Part shown: one piece after another, positions 19,226-22,413 of the stretch | Position numbering within the stretch: position 1 is the stretch's first letter | Layout of the letters: each line of letters begins with the position of its first letter | Origin: Thiohalocapsa sp964524185 | GTDB lineage: Bacteria > Pseudomonadota > Gammaproteobacteria > Chromatiales > Chromatiaceae | Assembly (NCBI GenBank): GCA_964524185.1 | Contig: CAZGCI010000068.1 | Location: forward strand, 1-22,413 | DNA: 22,413 nucleotides | Direction: 5' to 3' | Notes under the pieces: generated by a model | Told to the model about the DNA's origin: nothing | Seen by the model: only the letters and a program-made list of their open reading frames with translations | The model's database searches: none | Position numbers and translations under genes: made by a program

Positions 19226-20475
19226 GACGCGCCGCCGCTGTGCCGCAGGGATGCCAGCAAGAGGTCGCGCACCTCGGCCAGCAGCGCCAGGCGCTGTGCG
19301 TCCGCCATGGCGTTTTCCAGCTCATCGCGGATGTCGGCAGGCAGCGCGCCGAGCAGGTCATGCACCTCGGGTGGGGTCTCAGGGGCCATGACCTCTGCCT
19401 CGGCGAGGCCCTCCAGCAGGATGCGGGTGAGGTCATCCCGGGCGGCGAGCTGTTGCAGATCGTAGACCGGCGCCGTCGCCAGCTCCAGCTCCTCGATCCA
19501 GACCCCATCCCCACCGACCACCTGCCCCCGCGCCTGACATTGCGCGCGCCACAGCGGCAGATTTCGCGCCAGGGCGCCATGCAGGTGCGTGCTGCCGGTC
19601 AGTGCCACGCGCGCCGCCAGCAGGCGACCGTCGGCGTCGGCGTGGGCTGCGGCCAGAGCATCGGCCACCCGTGCCAGGGCCTCAGCCTGCTCGTCGACGC
19701 CGGTGAGGTCCACCTGCACCCGCGCCCATCGCACCACATCCAACGGCCGGTGGCAGGCATCCACCACCTCCAGCGCGTCGTTCACGGTGACCAGCTGACA
19801 GCCGCGCGGTCCCGCCTCGCGTACGTGTCGTCCCTGCAGGTTGCCGGGAAAGACCACCCAGGGATCACGCGCCAGCACCTGCGGCTGGTGCACGTGGCCC
19901 AGGGCCCAGTAGTCGTACCCCTTGCCCGTGAGATCGGCAAGGCGGCAGGGGGCATAGGTGGCATGGCCCGGCGCACCGGTCAGGCTCGTGTGCAGCAGGC
20001 CGATGTTGAACCGGCCGGGCACCGCCTGGGGATACTCCGGCACCAGGTTCTCCGGCACCTGGCGGTTGGGGAAGCCGCGGCCATGGATGACCACCGGCAG
20101 ACCTGCCACCGCCACACACTCTGCCTGGCGGGTGGAGAAGAAATGCACATTGTCCGGCGGGTCTAGCCGACGGGTCAGCACCGAGGCCGCGTCGTGGTTA
20201 CCGGCGATGACGTAAACCGGGATGCCCGCCTCCCGCAGCCGCGCCATCTGCCGCGTGAAGAAGAGCCCGGTGCTGTAGTCCCGCCAGTCGCCGTCGTACA
20301 GGTCACCGGCGATGAGCACGAAGGCGACGGCTTCATCGATGGCGAGGGCCACCAGCTGCTCAAAGGCGCGCCGGGTGGCACCACGCAGGGCCTCCACCGG
20401 CGCACCCTCATAGGCATCCAGCCCCACCAGCGGGCTGTCGATATGGGTGTCGGCGGCGTGAATGAAGCGGAACAT
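19222..20475 (-). CDS. SbcD/YhaO-type metallophosphoesterase (DNA repair exonuclease)
   Basis: The protein has 417 residues from the ATG at 20475, giving MFRFIHAADTHIDSPLVGLD. All calcineurin-like metal-binding motifs are visible: D-T-H near residue 9, AGDLYDGDW, AGNHDAAS, LLHTS, and ALGHVHQPQ. This predicts a two-metal (typically Mn) nuclease of the Mre11/SbcD superfamily. The C-terminal ~170 residues are an Ala-rich helical region likely used to dock on the partner ATPase. The reading frame continues upstream to 20571, but the extra 32 residues (MPWGWMDTRRRLLQ...) are unlike the family and are left out. It overlaps the ATPase gene by 4 bp. No strong ribosome site is seen. Confidence 0.94.
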   Translation of the reverse strand: MFRFIHAADTHIDSPLVGLDAYEGAPVEALRGATRRAFEQLVALAIDEAVAFVLIAGDLYDGDWRDYSTGLFFTRQMARLREAGIPVYVIAGNHDAASVLTRRLDPPDNVHFFSTRQAECVAVAGLPVVIHGRGFPNRQVPENLVPEYPQAVPGRFNIGLLHTSLTGAPGHATYAPCRLADLTGKGYDYWALGHVHQPQVLARDPWVVFPGNLQGRHVREAGPRGCQLVTVNDALEVVDACHRPLDVVRWARVQVDLTGVDEQAEALARVADALAAAHADADGRLLAARVALTGSTHLHGALARNLPLWRAQCQARGQVVGGDGVWIEELELATAPVYDLQQLAARDDLTRILLEGLAEAEVMAPETPPEVHDLLGALPADIRDELENAMADAQRLALLAEVRDLLLASLRHSGGAS

Positions 20476-20757
20476 GGGGCCTGCGATGGACTGCGCTGCG
20501 ATGCGATGCGCTGAGGGGGGCCCGGAATCCTGTAACAACCGCCGGCGCGTGTCCATCCATCCCCAGGGCAAACGCGACGCGACGTGTCACGGACGGCCAG
20601 GTTTTGGCTGCTGTTGGTCACGTTTTGACCGCGTTGTCCCGCAGCCCCTATCCCGCATGAGGCCAGCGTGGCGCTGGCAACAGGCGCTTGTCCCGGAGCG
20701 ACAAGCCGCTGCGGGCACTCTACACTTCTCTACAAGCAACCCATCAGAGGCCATCCG

Positions 20758-21030
20758 ATGCGTACCCCCGGCGGAGTTATTCCTGTTGTCCTTGCAACAG
20801 CCGCCCTCCTGTCTTGCGGCCCGCAGTCGCCACCGCCTGATGTCGATCCGGCCCTGGGTCGCGCGTGCTTCCAAGCGCATCAGGACACCCTGCCGCCAGG
20901 GAGCCAGTACGAGGGGATCGCCGGGGCATCCGAGAACGACATCACCATCCAGGCGATGACGGGCACCCGGGTGGAAACGTTCCGTTGCTCACTGGCATCA
21001 GACGGCACGGCTGCGGCGATCCTGGACTGA
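20758..21030 (+). CDS. Small lipoprotein of unknown function
   Basis: The protein has 90 residues. The signal sequence MRTPGGVIPVVLATAALLSC ends in lipobox LLSC (Cys20). The mature part reads GPQSPPPDVDPALGRACFQA, HQDTLPPGSQYEGIAGASEN, DITIQAMTGTRVETFRCSLA, SDGTAAAILD. The AC ... E-x-D-I-x-I ... F-R-C-S-x-x-x-D-G layout resembles the 8585 lipoprotein (AC ... ANDLVML ... WKCLVSDDG), so they may be distant members of one family. It is divergent from the phosphoesterase gene; the ~280-bp gap holds both promoters. Confidence 0.75.
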   Translation: MRTPGGVIPVVLATAALLSCGPQSPPPDVDPALGRACFQAHQDTLPPGSQYEGIAGASENDITIQAMTGTRVETFRCSLASDGTAAAILD

Positions 21031-21109
21031 GCCGGCGGCGGCCGTCTCGGTCCTGCGCGCCCGATGCAGCCGGTTCGGCTTGAGGAGCATCAGGAGGTCA
21101 CCCCGGTGC

Positions 21110-21398
21110 TGGAAACGGCTGACCCCGAGGCCAGAACGGTGGAAAAGAAGCGTATCTGGGCGTTCGCCGCGGAAACGCTCTTGCCGCGCTGACCGATAAA
21201 CTGCCTGATCTCGCCGTGAGACTTGCCGTGCTTCCGGGCGGACAGCGACTGTCAAAGCTGCTCAGAACGCGGATGGCCAACTACAATGAGGACACCCAGA
21301 CGCTGCGACTCTGGGACACCAACAGCTACATCAACGAGAAGCGCGCCGCATTGCAGGCATGGAAAGCGCACTTGGCGTCGATGAAGGCTATCATCTAG
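21110..21398 (+). pseudogene. C-terminal fragment of an unrecognised protein
   Basis: One frame stays open from a TGA at about 21109 to TAG at 21396-21398 and reads GGKEAYLGVRRGNALAALTD, KLPDLAVRLAVLPGGQRLSK, LLRTRMANYNEDTQTLRLWD, TNSYINEKRAALQAWKAHLA, SMKAII. The sequence looks like real protein (balanced, amphipathic helix at the end) but has no credible start or ribosome site. The end resembles the final helix of some tyrosine recombinases (Y-x-x-x-x-R-x-x-x-x-x-W-x-x-x-L); this is weak. A GTG at 21216 gives a 60-residue version. Confidence 0.4.
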
Positions 21399-21407
21399 GG
21401 AGACACC

Positions 21408-21486
21408 GATTTATTGGCCATCCTGGCCAAAAATCGGGCGGGGCGTCCTGCCCCGCACGGGAAACGCCAATCAATCGGCGTTTCCC
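21408..21486. terminator. Row of three consecutive hairpins
   Basis: Hairpin 1 (21408-21435): gatttattggcca, loop tcc, tggccaaaaatc, with one bulged base. Hairpin 2 (21438-21456): gcggggc, loop gtcct, gccccgc. Hairpin 3 (21459-21486): gggaaacgcc, 8-base loop, ggcgtttccc, a perfect 10-bp stem. They are 2 bp apart. They directly follow the unassigned reading frame and precede the DUF433 gene. There is no long T-run, so a bidirectional or Rho-assisted terminator, or an insertion-sequence end, are all possible. Confidence 0.6.
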
Positions 21487-21663
21487 TAGCGCAACATCAC
21501 TGCTTAGCAGCGGGAAACCGCAGAGCAACAAGGCTGCGTCTCCTCCAAGCGCATATGCAAGTATGACCCCTTGATCAGCGCCCTACTCCCTCCGACGAGC
21601 ACCTTTCAGCCCAAAGCGAGCCATCGGTTAACCCCGGCGACCCCGAATGACGATCGAAAGAAG

Positions 21664-21915
21664 ATGACCATGAGCCAAAACGAGCTGTTAAGACGGATTA
21701 CCGTCCGCCCAGAGGTGTTCGGCGGAAAGCCCATCATCCGCGACCTGGGCATCTCCGTCGAACTGATCTTGAGCTTGCTAGCTCAAGGCGAATCCTCGGA
21801 GGCGATTTTAGATGACTATCCAGACCTAGAGCAGGCCGACATCAACGCCTGCCTCGCCTATGCGCACAGCATGATCGCCCATGAGCGGATCGATCGCATC
21901 GCGGTCTCGGGATGA
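21664..21915 (+). CDS. DUF433-family antitoxin
   Basis: The protein has 83 residues (MTMSQNELLRRITVRPEVFG, GKPIIRDLGISVELILSLLA, QGESSEAILDDYPDLEQADI, NACLAYAHSM...). R-I-T-x-x-P-x-x-x-G-G-K-P-x-I-R ... V-x-x-I-L-x-x-L-A-x-G-x-S-x-x-x-I-L-x-D-Y-P-x-L is the DUF433 pattern, a winged-helix-like antitoxin of VapB type. ATG at 21670 is an equally good start. Its TGA overlaps the ATG of the next frame by 4 bp (ATGA), the standard layout for DUF433 with a DUF5615 PIN-like toxin. The longer reading from 21571 has no family support. Confidence 0.9.
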   Translation: MTMSQNELLRRITVRPEVFGGKPIIRDLGISVELILSLLAQGESSEAILDDYPDLEQADINACLAYAHSMIAHERIDRIAVSG

Positions 21916-22079
21916 GGTTTCTCGTCGACCGTTGCGCCGGGCGTCGACTCGCGCTCTGGCTGCGCGAGCAAAGTCATGACGTCCGCGAGGCCACTGAGTA
22001 TATTGTGAAATTGTACCCTCCCTGCAGAACAATTCGGACGGCATCCTGCTCAACGGCGACCAAGGTCTCGGCCAACTGA
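21912..22079 (+). pseudogene. 5' fragment of a DUF5615-like PIN toxin
   Basis: The frame reads MRFLVDRCAGRRLALWLREQ, SHDVREATEYIVKLYPPCRT, IRTASCSTATKVSAN and stop at 22077-22079. M-R-F-L-V-D-x-x ... L-A-x-W-L-R-x-x-G-H-D-V-x-E-A is the start of DUF5615 (Mut7-C-like PIN) toxins, including the first Asp. From about residue 36 the match is lost and the protein ends after 55 residues, against about 110 in the family. The toxin is truncated after roughly its first third. The antitoxin upstream is intact. Confidence 0.72.
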
Positions 22080-22249
22080 TCAACAGGCATTCTAACGCCG
22101 TTCACAATCGCTGTTTTATAGACTGCCGTCCCGACATCACTGGGCTTCATCGCCCGAGTGACGATTATGGGCGTGCTGCCTACCTCAATTCCCCGGATGA
22201 ATAACAAGGGCCACTTGAACGGGTGCGCCTCAAGTCGGTGCTGAACCAA
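21974..22249 (-). CDS. Hypothetical reading frame, possibly a displaced fragment
   Basis: The minus-strand frame of 91 codons reads MVQHRLEAHPFKWPLLFIRG, IEVGSTPIIVTRAMKPSDVG, TAVYKTAIVNGVRMPVDQLA, ETLVAVEQDAVRIVLQGGYN. Its last ~10 residues are antisense to the toxin fragment, so the natural end was probably near 22005. VDQLAETLVAVEQDAVRI faintly recalls the C-terminus of DUF5615 toxins (ELxGALVVVExGRVRIR). I cannot assign it otherwise. The region is lower in GC than its neighbours. Confidence 0.3.
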   Translation of the reverse strand: MVQHRLEAHPFKWPLLFIRGIEVGSTPIIVTRAMKPSDVGTAVYKTAIVNGVRMPVDQLAETLVAVEQDAVRIVLQGGYNFTIYSVASRTS

Positions 22250-22413
22250 TGCAGCAGCATTCTCGGACTGTTTACCACCATACTAACAGCGGAAAGTTGA
22301 CGACGCGCGTCAGCACCACGCCTCGATACCTGAAGACTCGTGAAACCCAAAGTAACCTGGTAACCGTTCACGGGCTCAAACTTAGCCGACCCCATCGGGT
22401 GCTGGACTCAGTC
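22250..22413. other. Unassigned lower-GC sequence at the window edge
   Basis: Only a short minus-strand frame (22180-22395) is open and I do not recognise it. The base composition is visibly lower in GC than the rest, consistent with recently acquired or decayed DNA. Confidence 0.4.

Noticed and set aside
21459..21486. Integron attC site
   Set aside because: A simple symmetric stem without the paired conserved core sites or the extrahelical-base asymmetry of attC, and no integron integrase nearby.

Overview
The window is GC-rich, densely coded bacterial DNA. It carries many copies of a REP-like hairpin of the form ggatgggtagagcgcagcga plus its reverse, and tgggagcgccggctttccag-type palindromes. 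These repeats, the small secreted protein families and the toxin-antitoxin (TA) relics suggest a gammaproteobacterium of the Chromatiales (purple sulfur bacterium) type. That placement is inference from pattern memory, not a search. There is no rRNA, tRNA or CRISPR array that I can recognise.

Layout. (1) 202-5088, minus: a very large hybrid sensor kinase with four tandem periplasmic solute-binding domains, then one membrane segment, HisKA, HATPase, receiver and Hpt. (2) 5170-8230, plus and minus: a repeat-rich accessory patch. It holds three TA modules: a beheaded VapC-like toxin with a Phd-like antitoxin, an intact RHH/MazF pair, and a beheaded HigB-like toxin with a HigA-like antitoxin. It also holds a dead copy and a 3' fragment of a lysozyme-inhibitor-like gene, six REP-like hairpins (one just outside this patch, at 8961) and two copies of a ~180 bp palindromic element. 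(3) 8585-13697, plus: a run of small exported or membrane proteins. These are a lipoprotein, three periplasmic proteins, a three-helix membrane protein, a GlsB/YeaQ-type membrane protein coupled to a SurA-N-like exported protein, a second likely lipoprotein, the intact PliG-like lysozyme inhibitor, and a truncated lipoprotein. (4) 13695-14550: a scrapyard of two transposase tails and a dead tyrosine recombinase.

(5) 14638-20475, minus: housekeeping-type genes. A metallophosphoesterase (SbcD/YhaO type) overlaps by 4 bp a 1161-residue SMC/Rad50-like ATPase (YhaN type), and cbiB (cobalamin biosynthesis) follows. The nuclease and ATPase most likely form a DNA-end-processing complex. (6) 20758-22413, plus: a small lipoprotein, an unassigned C-terminal fragment, a row of three hairpins, a DUF433 antitoxin, and a DUF5615-like toxin cut short after about 35 residues, followed by lower-GC sequence I cannot assign.

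The strongest theme is decay. Of four TA modules only MazEF looks intact; in the other three the toxin is truncated while the antitoxin reads through. In two of these the cut lies directly at a copy of the same ~180 bp palindromic element. The lysozyme-inhibitor-like family shows the same pattern: one intact gene, one copy with two nonsense codons, and one 3' fragment whose last codons are repeated between REP hairpins.
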